A stretch of DNA of 64,000 bases, from contig ML677364.1 in assembly GCA_007922305.1 (NCBI GenBank), forward strand, positions 14,427,624-14,491,623. Reading direction: 5' to 3'. Of this stretch, positions 1 through 10,990 are shown piece after piece. The notes beneath the pieces were generated by a model that had not been told where the DNA came from, ran no database searches, and saw only the letters and a list, made by a program, of their open reading frames with translations. How positions within the stretch are numbered: the stretch's first letter is position 1; every line of letters starts with the position of its first letter. A program made the position numbers and the translations under genes. This stretch comes from Dermatemys mawii (Eukaryota > Chordata > Testudines > Dermatemydidae).

Positions 1-339
1 TGTAAAAATGAAAACTGGAGAATCTGGCCTGCGTGAGGAGTTTTTATAGGTGGATCATCTGGTACCACTTCCTATAATTCAGGTTGCCTGACCCTTCCCA
101 TTGTAAGACACTGCTTTCAGTTGCTTATAACTTTATCAAACTTTAGCTATTTGGGCTGAAATTATCCATGGTGGCTTTCTTGCCTCAGAGTGATTCTATT
201 ATTTTATTTTATTTTTTAAATTTCACTCAAAATAGTCCAGCTATTTCTGAGAATGAGGCCAGGAGAAAAATAAGTTATTTTGCCTATGTAAAAAAAAAAT
301 CTGGAAACCTTTTCTTTGAACAACTCTAGCACCCCTGTG
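1..339. other. No recognisable feature
   Basis: AT-rich unique-looking sequence with short A and T runs. No coding signal or repeat that I can name. Confidence 0.5.
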
Positions 340-1140
340 TTTTGAAGCAGAGACTTGAAATTTGTCAGGGGGAGCCCTTTGTGCCTTTTGCCATCTCTAT
401 GAAAATCTGTCCAAATTTGACCAGATCAATCACTGTCTGTGTATGCTCAGTCGGGACATGTTTGATTTTAGTAGCAAAATTTCTGGAAGAGTCTGTTTGC
501 TCTGAGCATGCTCCAGCCTGGGGCTGAGCAGAACTTTCCCTGCAATTACAGCTCTGGGCATCTGAACTGTGAATAGGAATACTGTCTTTCCTGTGCTCCC
601 AATGAGTCTCCTGTTGAGCCAGAGCAGTATGGAGGAAGAAGGTGCATAGTTTAAATTCAGAGGAACAACAATCAAATCCGTGGTAGGGAGGGGAAGGCAC
701 GAAGGAGTAGATTGGGACAAGGAGCCTGTGGCAGGGGACTGGAAGACTGAGACTGTAGGTTAGTGTGGCAGAAGGAGAGAAGGAAAATGGGACTGACAAA
801 GGGGTCAAGGGACTGCGACTTGGGGATGGAGACTGGCTATGCAAGGAAGCTGGGTCTGGGAGTTCAGGGGGAGTTTGGGGATGACTAAGCAAGGAAACTG
901 GACTGGAAGCCAGTAAGGCAGGAGAAAGGATGTGAAGGTGGAAGGTAGACGGATCTGATAAGGAACTGGGATGAGGGAGGAGAACCTACAGTGGTTGGTA
1001 GTGGCTAGACAGAGGGTGCCAGTGACTGGAGGCAAGAAAGGAAAGAAGAGACTGATCCGATGAAGAGGAAGGATGTGGGAAACTGGTGAGGTGAGGCAAA
1101 TAGGACTGGGACAAGAGTGTTTGGAGGGGACAGGGCACAC
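340..1140. repeat. Unclassified, purine-rich strand-asymmetric region
   Basis: From about 640 to 1130 the plus strand is dominated by G and A, with GGACTGG, GGGACTG and AAGGA words recurring irregularly. The opposite strand therefore has few stop codons, which creates several overlapping minus-strand open frames of 96 to 175 codons. Their translations are Pro/Ser-rich and low in complexity, as expected for a composition artefact. The 340-640 part resembles an interspersed repeat in texture, but I cannot name a family. Confidence 0.4.
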
Positions 1141-1358
1141 TCAAGATTCCTGAGCCTCACCATTTCTTTGCTATCAGCAAATATCTGTCAAACCCACTGG
1201 AAAAGTGTTCTATTCCCCTCTAATGTTGATCCATGTGAGAGATGACAACCTACAACCAGGTATTCCATCAACTCAAATGGCAGAGTTCTCTGAAGTGGAT
1301 CTAAAGGTTCAAATCCTGCTGGTGACTCATATGGGTGTCAGTATGATGTTACATGACT

Positions 1359-1388
1359 TCTTTTCTTTTCTTTTCTTTTCTTTTCTTT
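1359..1388 (+). repeat. (TTTTC)n microsatellite
   Basis: About five uninterrupted CTTTT units. The same motif forms the much longer array near 41.1 kb. Confidence 0.9.
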
Positions 1389-1534
1389 CAGTAAACTACA
1401 CATAAATTATAGTAAAAGAACATTAAAGTTGCAAAGTTAAGAAATATCACAATCAAGATTGTGCAACTTTAATTTGGCTCCCTTGTGTATAAGCACTATA
1501 ACATGATTTATAATTATCTGATTACATATTCTTT

Positions 1535-1680
1535 TTTCTGTGTTATTACTCCCCCATGTACAGATGGGGAATTCAGTGCAAAGAGTTCAAAAGACTTGTG
1601 CAAGATCACATAGTAAGTCACTGGTAGTGCGCAGTATTTTTCTCCTGAGTCCACGGCCCGACGCATAGGATCATCCTTCC
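1535..1680 (-). repeat. MIR/CORE-type SINE fragment
   Basis: In antisense it shows the order expected for a MIR: GTACAGATGGGGAA, then a degraded acquired-duplicate section, AAGATCACATAGTAAGTCA, and CTGAGTCCACGGCC. MIRs are ancient tRNA-derived SINEs with a shared core. The copy is old and diverged. The assignment is from motif order only. Confidence 0.6.
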
Positions 1681-1689
1681 CCTACAAGG

Positions 1690-3290
1690 GATTGGATCCT
1701 GTGTGCGACTATAAAATACATGCCAGTGAGTTAAGTATGGATAGCTATTTATTTGCCTTACTGCATATAAATATTGTGTAATCTTGTACTCATTTTTCCC
1801 CCCCTAACAGGGACATATGAAGGAAATTCCAGTTGCCCCTTCCTGCTCTTCCCCAGGCTTACATTTCAGTATCTTCAATGTTTCTGATGCATACAGAGGT
1901 AATGTTGTAAAAACTCAAGCAAACCTTTTTTCCCACCAATTTAATCAAGTTTTGTTTATATGAGTGGGGAGAAGTATGTGGGATGGGAGTAGAGAGAGGT
2001 GGGGAGAGGATGGAGACTTGGCTCTGTACCCTCCACAATGCACCACATACATGCCTGATATGTGGAATTCAGCTTCACATTAAAAAGGGCTGCAGTAAGT
2101 TAATTCTACATTTCCAGGAGCAAGGGAGGAGTCCCAATTTGCTATTCTGGTGCTGCTAAGATACACGACATGCCTTACACAGGATTCAGAGGAAACTCTC
2201 CATCTAACTCTTTATAAACAAACAGTCAGTTACCAAATTAGGTCTTTAGCATGAGCTGGGAAGTTCAGAACCAGATTTTTCCCAAATCCCCAGAGGTTCA
2301 GATGAGGTGCTCCAGTTCAGAACAGTCATTAACCCTTACGTATACATTGCGGCATATTAGAATAATTTATCAGGTCCTGTGGAGAAAGAAGTCTGGTCTG
2401 CTTTTCCTCATTTGGCTCGGGAGAACTGTTCATACGATGATCAAAACAAACCCTAGCCTCCCTGTGTGGAAAATACATTTATACTCAAGATATACAAAAC
2501 AAGATATGACAAAATTCTGGAGAAAAAGCACAGAGCTGCTGCCACATGAGGTTCTGGTATAAATCCATCTCCTGGTCTGGGATTCATGCTGGAAACTACT
2601 CAGAGGATTTGGGGCTTCAAAGTCAAAGTGAATGAATCAGAAGGGGAACAACAAAGAACTGGTTTACAGTAAAGATGAGGAATTCTCATTAAGTTCTCCA
2701 GTAGCCATGTTTTATCTATTTGGCTTCTAGCCAATGAGAAGAGGGCTTGTGATGTTTTATCATATTCTTCCAGTTCGGCCATATGCTAAGTCTTTGTTGC
2801 TAGTCAGTTACCACACTGCTCTTCTTGTTTCTGCTGCTATTCATTAATTTTCATAATTTCTTTGTTTTTAACTGGAGCTCATTAATCTCTGCTCTTTGGC
2901 TATGGAGTAGCCTTATGAAAAAAGCACATCTACCAACCCAAAATTAAGTATGTGAGGAAGGTGAAAAGAAAATGTGTAACGGGGAAAAATTAGGGTCATT
3001 AACTGCCTCTCTCAGAACCTTTGCCTGAGCTTGATGCATTGTTTTAATAAGTTATACCCATAAGATTGTTCCCTTCTGTTAACTCTCTCAAAATTTGAGA
3101 GACTTCAGAGAAAAATTTTTCACTATTCCTGCACTGTTATTCTGTTATCTGTAGCTCACTGCTACTTTCTATACAAAGAGTATTGAAACCAGATTTTGCT
3201 CCTCTCTGAGATCCAGCATTTCATAGGGGACAGAAGGAGGGGGATAATATTTTGCGCTTCTAGCCGAGGATCTGAAAGTAATCTCACAGG
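1690..3290. other. No recognisable feature
   Basis: AT-rich sequence. An open frame at 2251-2562 has no recognisable domain and no coding-like composition. I see no repeat family that I can name. Confidence 0.5.
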
Positions 3291-3294
3291 ATAA

Positions 3295-3425
3295 ATTAAA
3301 TCTTATGATACTGCAGTGTATGGTCTCCAGGTCACATATAGGTAAACTGAGGCATAGATGCTCCAAGCTGCGGATAGAGCCCAGATCTCCTCACTGCTAA
3401 ACCTGCATTTTCACCACAATGCTAT
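3295..3425 (-). repeat. MIR/CORE-type SINE fragment
   Basis: Antisense MIR-like words in order: GGTCACATATAGGTAAACTGAGGCA, shortened here by divergence, then GAGCCCAGATCTCC and a CACCACAATGCTATCC end. Old and truncated. Confidence 0.5.
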
Positions 3426-3429
3426 CCTT

Positions 3430-4325
3430 CTAAAACACCATTGTAGCATAAATACTGACTATGAAAAATGTATCTTTTCACTCAAGATCTAACCAGGAAG
3501 CAAATTTGCCTCATTATAGTAGAGCCTGGGATAATGGCTGACCGTAGTTAAACCATATGTTTAAACATAGTTAGAAAAGACATAATAAATAAATGGCATA
3601 TCATCCATCAAATAAGTTATAAATGCCCGTCATGCCATATATTCCAGGCTTTTTATTAAACTGTAAAATTAACCACATGTAATAATTGTGAGTAATGCAA
3701 GGCAAGCAAGAAAATCTTGAGCATATACTTAAGTGATGAAAGTGTATCAGGATCAAAAATGGCCAAAGATAGGCAATTCCAGATGTCAGGAACGCAACAA
3801 CTAAAAGTTTTCAGGGCACAGTAGTCTCTTTTATAGATTCCTCAATGTTTTGGCTTGTGCCTTTGTAAGCATATGTGCTGGGGTGGTAGAGAGAAATTGT
3901 CTGAGCTTTCCATTTCCTTTGGTGATTGCAGACATTAGACACTTTTTCCTTCATGAACCTCGTAGGGATTTTTTTCCCCCTGTTGCTTTTACTGACACAA
4001 GCATTTTGGAGTGTGCTGGGAAAGCACCAAACAGCAGCAAAGTGTATTTCCCTATTGAAATGACTTCACTTATGACACAAACTCCTCCACAGTTCTTAAA
4101 CATGCCAAAGACTATTCAAGCTTTCTTTGTGCAGCCAGGGCAATGAGGTTACACAGTCATATGTTTTGGACAAGGATGGAGGGAAATTACTGTATATGAA
4201 AGAGGAGTTTCCAAACCCCAAGAAAGATTCAGCTCAGTGGGATGTATAGCTAAGTATCTTTATTCTATTTTGTTTCTAGTATCTCATAGCAATGGACCCT
4301 TTCTAGACCACCTTTCAATTAAGAA
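3430..4325. other. No recognisable feature
   Basis: An open frame at 3850-4146 (98 codons) has no domain, signal peptide or neighbour supporting a gene. The rest is AT-rich and featureless to me. Confidence 0.45.
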
Positions 4326-4329
4326 TATC

Positions 4330-4450
4330 AAAGCACTTAATTAAGACTTTCAGGATGCCCATGAGTCAGGTAAGAATTACAATCCCCATGTTACAGCTAG
4401 GAAAACTGATCTGTAGACAAACTGTGAATCTTCCAGAAGAAGGAGGAGTT
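4330..4450 (-). repeat. MIR-like SINE fragment
   Basis: It contains TATCAAAGCACTTAATTAAG followed by CAATCCCCATGTTACAG and GGAAAACTGATCTG. This matches the general antisense order of a MIR-family tail and core. Strongly diverged. Confidence 0.45.
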
Positions 4451-4654
4451 CCCATCCTGCTCCAAAGAACGTATATCATCGAAATTTATCTACTCTCTTG
4501 AGGCTGGTTTTATTGGTAACTCAAATGCTAATGAAACATAAACATCACCCTATACTTTTCTTCCTTAGCTTGGCTGATCTTAGAGTTTTCCCTAATGACT
4601 CCTTCTGTCATGACCCCTAGTTTCCTTTGCCTCACAGAGGCTCAAAACTCTTTC

Positions 4655-4922
4655 ATATAGGGTTCATATAGATTCATGGACTGTAAGACCATAAGGGAAC
4701 ACTGTGATCATCTAGACTGATTTCTTGCATAACACAGGCCATAGGACCTCCCTCCATGAATTCTTCTTGAATTAGAGTATATCTTTTACACTCATGGACT
4801 GGAGCTGATCTAACAAACATCTCTTTGGAAGGTCTAGGCACCTGACATCATTAGGATGACTCGACTAAACTGGACATGATGACCCCTTGAGCACCATTCC
4901 AGCCCTACATGTCTATGATTAT
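4655..4922. repeat. Two CR1-type 3' end fragments, opposed
   Basis: The left part (about 4655-4795) reads as an antisense CR1 3' region: ATAGATTCATGGACTGTAAG, then GTGATCATCTAGACTGATTT and AACACAGGCCATAG. The right part (about 4860-4922) is in sense and ends CCATTCCAGCCCTACATG then TCTATGATTATA, which resembles the short 3'-terminal repeat of CR1 LINEs. CR1 copies are usually 5'-truncated, so 3' scraps like these are expected. Confidence 0.55.
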
Positions 4923-5559
4923 ACGGAAGCTCTGCATCCTCACACAACATTCTAGAATCTGTTCTAGTCACCTCCTGGATCAATAACAGAGCTGGAAACA
5001 GAACCCAGGAAACCTGACTTCTCGTACGGTTGAAAATAGAAAAAGTAAAAATAAAAATGTTTGAGGCTTTATTTTTTTCCAGAATTTTATGACCAACATA
5101 AGGGGTAACATCCTAGGATATCATTTGAAATGGAGCACGCAATAAGGGTTACATTTGTTATACAAACGGGGCTTGAAAAGGGCAATTAAGGATTAGTAGG
5201 CTGGTGTGCATTATGGATTGTTGCATGATCCATGAAGCCAGTGTCCCTGTTAAGTCTACACTTTTTAGTGTCTAGGAGTATTATGAAGGTGTTGTGCAGG
5301 TTTTCTCAGAGGATGAAGAGTGAGAGGTCATGTGTGGAATGACCATTTTGTGAAAAGTGTTTGCGCAAAGGTGATATGGTGTTTTTGTGTCTCTCATTTT
5401 TCTGTGATAGTTCATTTGAAAGCATAGGGATCATCTGGTTTCACCCACATACTTGTTATTTGATCATTCAGTGCACTGGATGAGGTACACTGCGTGCTGT
5501 GACAGATTTGTGTAGGGCCGTGAATTATGAAAAGTATTGTGGGGGGTATTGGCATCATA

Positions 5560-5933
5560 GCTATACAGTTACACAGTTCCTGAAGTCCAACCAACAGAAA
5601 CTGATCAAACCAGAAGACAAAGGGAATGCTATCGTAGTCCTTAATTGTGATTATTATGTTAACAAGGCCATCAGACAACTGCCTGACACCACTTGAGATA
5701 AAGAATTAAAAGAAGATCCCACATCACAATTCACACAGGAATTTAAAGATACCAACAAATCTTTCTCCAGACAACTGAAAGAAAATCTCAACAATTCACC
5801 CCTCATGAACCCAAACCAGGAACCTTCTACGTGGTTCCCCCAGATACACAAACAAAGGGAACTGGAAGATCTATCGTATCTTACTGAAGAAATATCAAGA
5901 CTCATAGAAACCATCCAAACCACTCCCACATAA
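5560..5933 (+). pseudogene. Penelope-like element reverse transcriptase fragment
   Basis: One reading frame from about 5560 to the TAA at 5931-5933 resembles the N-terminal part of a PLE reverse transcriptase. Visible blocks are LIKPEDKGNAIVVLNCDYYV, a QLPDTT..KELKEDPT linker, and FPQIHK followed by EEISRLIETIQ. The FPQIHK block corresponds to the FYxLPKIHKP region of the family. The frame is broken only by a TGA at 5694-5696, after which 78 codons continue in phase. No catalytic YxDD motif remains. PLE termini are not evident beside it, so this is an isolated fossil. A different RT family is unlikely given the block order. Confidence 0.7.
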
Positions 5934-6183
5934 AGGGCTCCCTATAATGTGTTACCCCTTATGCTTAATCATCTGTCCCAATTTGTATTTAGCTCAGATA
6001 CTCTGATTTCTGTCATCAGACCTGACGAACTCTATGTAATTTGAAAGCTTGTACCTTCCATCAGTAGAAGTTGATCTAATAAAAGAGATTACCTTACCTA
6101 CCTTGTGTCTCTGACATCCTGGGACCAACACAACTACAACAACAGAGCAAACAGAATAAGACAAAGGCAGATAACATTGTGGA

Positions 6184-6247
6184 CCTGATCCAAAACTCAC
6201 TAAAGTCAGTGAGAGCCTTTCCATTGATTTCAAGGGGCTTTGGATCA
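6184..6247. repeat. Short imperfect palindrome, ancient-repeat-like
   Basis: CTGATCCAAAAC near 6185 is mirrored by GGGCTTTGGATCAG near 6235, with a partly complementary middle (AAAGTCAGTG against CATTGATTT). The pattern resembles old palindromic amniote repeats rich in TTGACTTCAATGGG-type words. Family unknown. Confidence 0.45.
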
Positions 6248-6249
6248 GT

Positions 6250-8505
6250 CAGTGTAGCAGATTCCATTAGACTGCTGATTTTTCTGTCACTCATTAAAGA
6301 TCCTGAGGATTGGGGATAGTTGTCCCATTTGGAGGTCCCCTACCTGACAAGTGTTTATGCAATCATTGATCTCTATGGTGATGGAAGGATGGGGAGATCA
6401 GACCATTGGGCCACCTCTTTTCACACAAGAAAAAAAAAAGTTGAGGAGAAAATCATAGGACATCTCCTGAAATCCACAGGTGCAGACATCTTGTTCCAGA
6501 ACAGAGGGAGGAACCAGAACTCCAACGTCCTAGAACAAACAATGAGCGATAAGACTAGTGTCAAATACTGAGAGATGGAGTCATTATGGACTTGTAGATA
6601 GATGTAGGAATGAGGGGGATGCAAAACCTAGGCATAATGGATCAACTGAGGATTACCTAAAGGGCTTTTCAGTTGTCCGTGGGTTTGGCTGACCTATCCT
6701 GATTTTAGGTGTCCAGAGTTCTTGGTAGATTTTTCATACAGATAAATTACTGACACTTCATTTAAAGAAAAATAATATTTTACATCATTAAAGGCAGAAG
6801 ACAGTTATCCTAATGAAAATGGTTCCATGCCTTTAAACTAGAATATTGCAACATTTTGTAATAACTAAAAATAAGGTGAAACTGTTCTTAAGCTGTCTAT
6901 AATGTGTGCATGTGTCTATAATGAGGCAAGCTGTAGCACAGTGGGTAACTTTACTGGAAGATTATAATTTCCTTTGTCCTTCTAAATACAACCACAAAAA
7001 TAGAAACAGTAGGATTAAGGTGAGAGGCTGCTGATGTATCAGGTTTGCTACAACCTCAGAACTTTGGCCAGGTCCTGACAAACCTTTCAACAAAACCAAG
7101 CCAAGAAACTTGAGTTGATTAATGGGAAACTGAATTTTCCATTTAAACCAAGCAAAACTTAGTGGTGTTGATTGAGTTACTCACCTATAAACCAAAACCG
7201 TTAAAAATTTGACATTAACACCCGAAAACTGAATGAGAGTCTCAGGATTCTAGCTTTGATTAATGGTAAATTAAACTCAACAGAATAGTGTTTTATGTTA
7301 ATAAGAGTGCTTTTGTTCCATTTTCACCTCCAGCACAGAAATTTTGATTCTAGGACTGATGACAGTTAATAGTTTATGCATTCTCATTTTCCCTACCATA
7401 TGAAGATATCTCTAGTCTATTTGTCTCACATATCGGATGGTGACTGAAGCTGAGTAAATAATTCACAACACATAATTTATTAGATAAATTTTGCCTCTTC
7501 CTGTTGGTGATTTGTCTGTAAACAGATTTATATTCTCAGATTTGTTATTTGTTATTTTCTAAGTCACCAAATAACTTATGCACATAATACTTTCTAACTT
7601 GTTTGTGAGGTTTGTTGAAATAATTTATTATTCAAAATCCAAATTGATTTGATAGTATGCTTAGATCTGTTATATTTCTGTTCTCAGATTGGAAATACTA
7701 AATCTTAGAATCTGTTTCTCTGTAGCAATCTTGGTACTGTAATTGCAAATTCACAATTTACTTTTTGAAAACATTCTGCAACATTTGCTCAAAATTTATT
7801 GGTTAGGAGAACATTTCTGTTAGTTATTTTATTTTAATTCAAATCAAAAGGGAGCACACATTTGCAGCAAATTTGTACTTTCCTGCAGCACTTGCTCAGT
7901 ACCAATGATGATATCTACATCATAGATTGTATTTGCATTTTATGCCTGACACTTCACTTGCACTTTGCCTACTGACTAGTCTTCATCATGTTTACTTCTA
8001 ATGTTCCTAACCTCTGAGTTATTTCAATGCATAGTACACTTCCAACAGATGAGTGCCCTTTTCTAGCCCTAGTGCCTTTGACAGTGCCTTTAAAAATCAA
8101 CAATCTCCATTACTCCTATGCAAAATATATCAAAAATAGACCCTAGGATACTTATGATAGAAAACATCACTTAATAAGTAGACCACTGAATTCTGCACTA
8201 GCTTCGTTGAGCAGATGGATTTTAGATGTAGCCACATGTAGATCGCATTACAATAGTGTAATTGAGGGACTAAAGACATGGATGCCAGTTGCAAGGTCTG
8301 CTTTGTACAGAATCATAATCACAAGCCCTTGGCCATCCACCCAGGCCAAAAAGCTGACCTTGCTCTTGCTGATGCTTGATTATCAAGTTAGCTTTGAATG
8401 TGCAACCTTCATTTTTCTTAATAATCAATAATTATTTAAAAGCCAAAACAACCTTGTTTAATAATTACAGACTGCATATAAGACTAGGTTTATTTATATA
8501 AGAGG
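6250..8505. other. No recognisable feature
   Basis: Long AT-rich stretch. The small open frames at 6320-6571 and 8207-8431 carry no domain or repeat identity I recognise. A conserved non-coding element cannot be excluded without alignment. Confidence 0.45.
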
Positions 8506-8509
8506 ATGG

Positions 8510-8582
8510 ATTCTCTTCTTCACCCTGGTGATGACCCTTAGTTTAGATGACCCTTGCAGTCCCTTCTATGATTCTATGATGC
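8510..8582 (+). repeat. CR1 LINE 3' end
   Basis: It contains GATGACCCTTGCAGTCCC followed by TTCTATGATTCTATGATG. This is the typical CR1 3' untranslated end with its terminal direct repeat. Only the last 70 bases remain. Confidence 0.7.
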
Positions 8583-8950
8583 AAAGGTGATGGGCTCCCT
8601 AGATGAGGATTCCTGTGTGTAGGTGGGTGTTCCCAGATGGCCAAGAGATGGTGTTGCCAGCTCCAGCTCCTGCTTCCCTGATCCCGTTTTTACTGCAGCC
8701 TCAAACGTAAGGAGCATGTCCATGGTATGACTAGAGCACTGCTGCACTCTGGATATTCTTGACTAGTGTAATGGCTTCTAAGGGACATACCCAGCCAGTT
8801 TAGTTTAGGGGGGAGTCCTGGGGTTGCTCTAAACTATATTAAATTCCATGCTGTCTTCTCCATATTTTGATGTCTTCAGATCAAGACTAGATGCCTTTCC
8901 TGAAGATATCCTTTAGTTACTGTGCCCAACACAGGACTAACTGAGTGAAA

Positions 8951-9056
8951 TGAGGAGTACTTGTGGCACCTTAGAGACTAACAAATTATTTGGGCATAAG
9001 CTTTGGTGAGCTCGAATCCACTTCATCGGATGCATAGAGTGGAACATACTGTATGA
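8951..9056 (-). mobile_element. PLE terminal region (pLTR) fragment
   Basis: Antisense copy of the terminal sequence shared by the PLE copies in this window: GAGGAGTACTTGTGGCACC, TTAGAGACTAACAAATT, GGGCATAAGCTTTGG, then CACTTCATCGGATGCATAG. The hammerhead-like core is mutated here: on the minus strand it reads CCGATGA and CAAA instead of CTGATGA and GAAA. I found no TSD. Confidence 0.7.
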
Positions 9057-9065
9057 TATGCAAGT

Positions 9066-9130
9066 CAGAGTAATGGTCTAATCACCTAATGGCCACTTCT
9101 GGCCTTAAACTCCATGAACCTATAAATCTT
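9066..9130 (+). repeat. CR1-like 3' end scrap
   Basis: GTCTAATCACCTAATGGCC then CTTCTGGCCTTAAACTCC and ATGAACCTATAAATC resemble a CR1 3' terminus. Short and diverged. Confidence 0.4.
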
Positions 9131-10870
9131 AGACTCATGAAAATGGTCCAAGAATCTGGTAACCACAACTTGATTGGTTGCACCCACAGGACTAGACAGG
9201 GATTAAAATCTGATCCAGTATTCTTCAGTCACTGACCTCTTGTGTAAGATTGTAGTTTGCTTAGCTAACTTATTTAATATGATGTTCCTTTGAGTTCAGA
9301 TCTACTGATTCTTCATTATCTTATGTCTTCCTTTAATAAAAAGCTACATGTCCCATTTCTGTTTCCAAAAATATGTACAGTATATACAAATATCAGTGCT
9401 AATCTATAATTACAATAAATATAGCCACCAAATTAACACAGTTTTAAAAATAAAATAGCAAAGAAAATCTTAGCAAAGTACAATTCTGGGGTGTGCATAG
9501 ACAGTTACTAGATGCAGTAATTTTGCCAATAAATGATGGACTATTTTGTTTTCAACATAGTAGATGTCAAGCCAGTGATTTTACAAGGTTAACTGCGTTT
9601 TTATGGCAAATACATTCCCCACCACCACCAAAAAAAATAAAAATAAAAAGAGCAGAATGAAAGTTCTCCGGAAATATAATCATAGAGTGAAGCAAAAAGC
9701 TTCAGGGCAAAAACATCAGCTCCATGATAGATCTCAGCTGCCATATTCTACTCCCTGTACATGCCCAGAAATATGAGACATGAAGAGAGAGCAGAATAAC
9801 GTAGCTGAAATCCAGAATACTAATAGGAAGGAGAATTTTGCTCTAAATTTTAGTAACTTTCCTGTGTTTGCCTTTAAAACGCACATTACATTCAGAGTGT
9901 TTCAGTTTTTCATCTCTCTTCCCTAAAACTAGATTTGTCGATTAGCATTAGTTAACTTGTCAGCATGTGTATATATAAATCTTCTGTGAGCTATGTAAAC
10001 AGTAGTTGAACTTTCCTTCAGGCTACAGTTAAATCATCATAGAAGAAGGATTTTTCCCCGCAGTCAGGAATAAATAAGTAACTGAAGCATAAGGACCTTA
10101 GATATCTATCATAGGTTCGATTATTGTCCTTTTCGATTGAGGAAAAATCATCAGCTTAAATGAGGAAGGTGAAAAAAAAGGTTGGGGTATGCTTTCTTAA
10201 TTTCGTTTTGTGTAGCTGTTTCATTTTCCTATCCCTGACAGAAGATTATAATCAATTGACGTTAATTTGATATTTTTTCTCTCATAAAAAGAGCTAGATT
10301 TTGGAAAATAATTGTGAGCATATCCTATTGGTTGGGCAACACATGGATCAAAATCAAAATTGGGCATTTCAGAGGAACATAATCCTGTTGTCAAAAGCTG
10401 GAGAAATAGTTGTAAAATGAACTTTAATGCAGCTACTTTGATCCATTTATGAGCAGACTCACACCAACAATTATCCATGTGTGCAATCCTCATGTTTTCT
10501 TTCTGATTTTCAGAGATAATTAGCACCTAGCTTTTATACTGTATATTCTGCTGGGCCTCACCCAGCCTCAATAAAGGCCATAATGAGCTAAAATGTTGGC
10601 TGTTTGTGCTTCCTGTTCGGGAAGAAAATAAGATTATTTGAACTTGCAAGTATAGAGACATTTGTCTCTGGAATGCAATACAGACATGTTTATTAAGTCC
10701 AACTGTTTCCAACTCTATAAGGAGTTCCCATAATTATAATTATCTGAAACCACAGAAAGAATGAACTGGATAGGTGCATACACTAGACACAACTTTTGTC
10801 AGTTAGACTAGATATTTTTCTATTTAGTTCACCAATGAACACAAAGAATGTTATAAGGATACAACGGAAA
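9131..10870. other. No recognisable feature
   Basis: AT-rich sequence with A-rich runs near 9630. Open frames at 10221-10526 and 10527-10712 have no recognisable domain. Confidence 0.45.
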
Positions 10871-10990
10871 GGAAGATAGTCTTATGCATTTCATAAAATT
10901 TGAGTTCTGTTTCTTTGCTTGGCCACAGATGTCTTGGGTGATCTTAGGCAAACTTCTTGGTGTCTCTTAACATCTACCTCACCAGGGAGT
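10870..10990 (+). repeat. MIR-type SINE fragment
   Basis: Sense MIR-like order: TTGAGTTCTGTTTCT, GGCCACAGATGTCTTGGGTG, then ATCTTAGGCAAACTTCTTGG and GTGTCTCTTAACATC. This matches the section just downstream of the tRNA-like head. No intact box A or B. Confidence 0.5.

Noticed and set aside
365..892. 175-codon minus-strand frame as a gene
   Set aside because: Low-complexity Pro/Ser/Leu translation opposite a purine-rich tract. Three overlapping frames are open for the same reason, and no domain is visible.
3850..4146. 98-codon frame as a small secreted protein
   Set aside because: No convincing signal peptide, promoter or splice context, and one of many frames of this size expected by chance in 64 kb.
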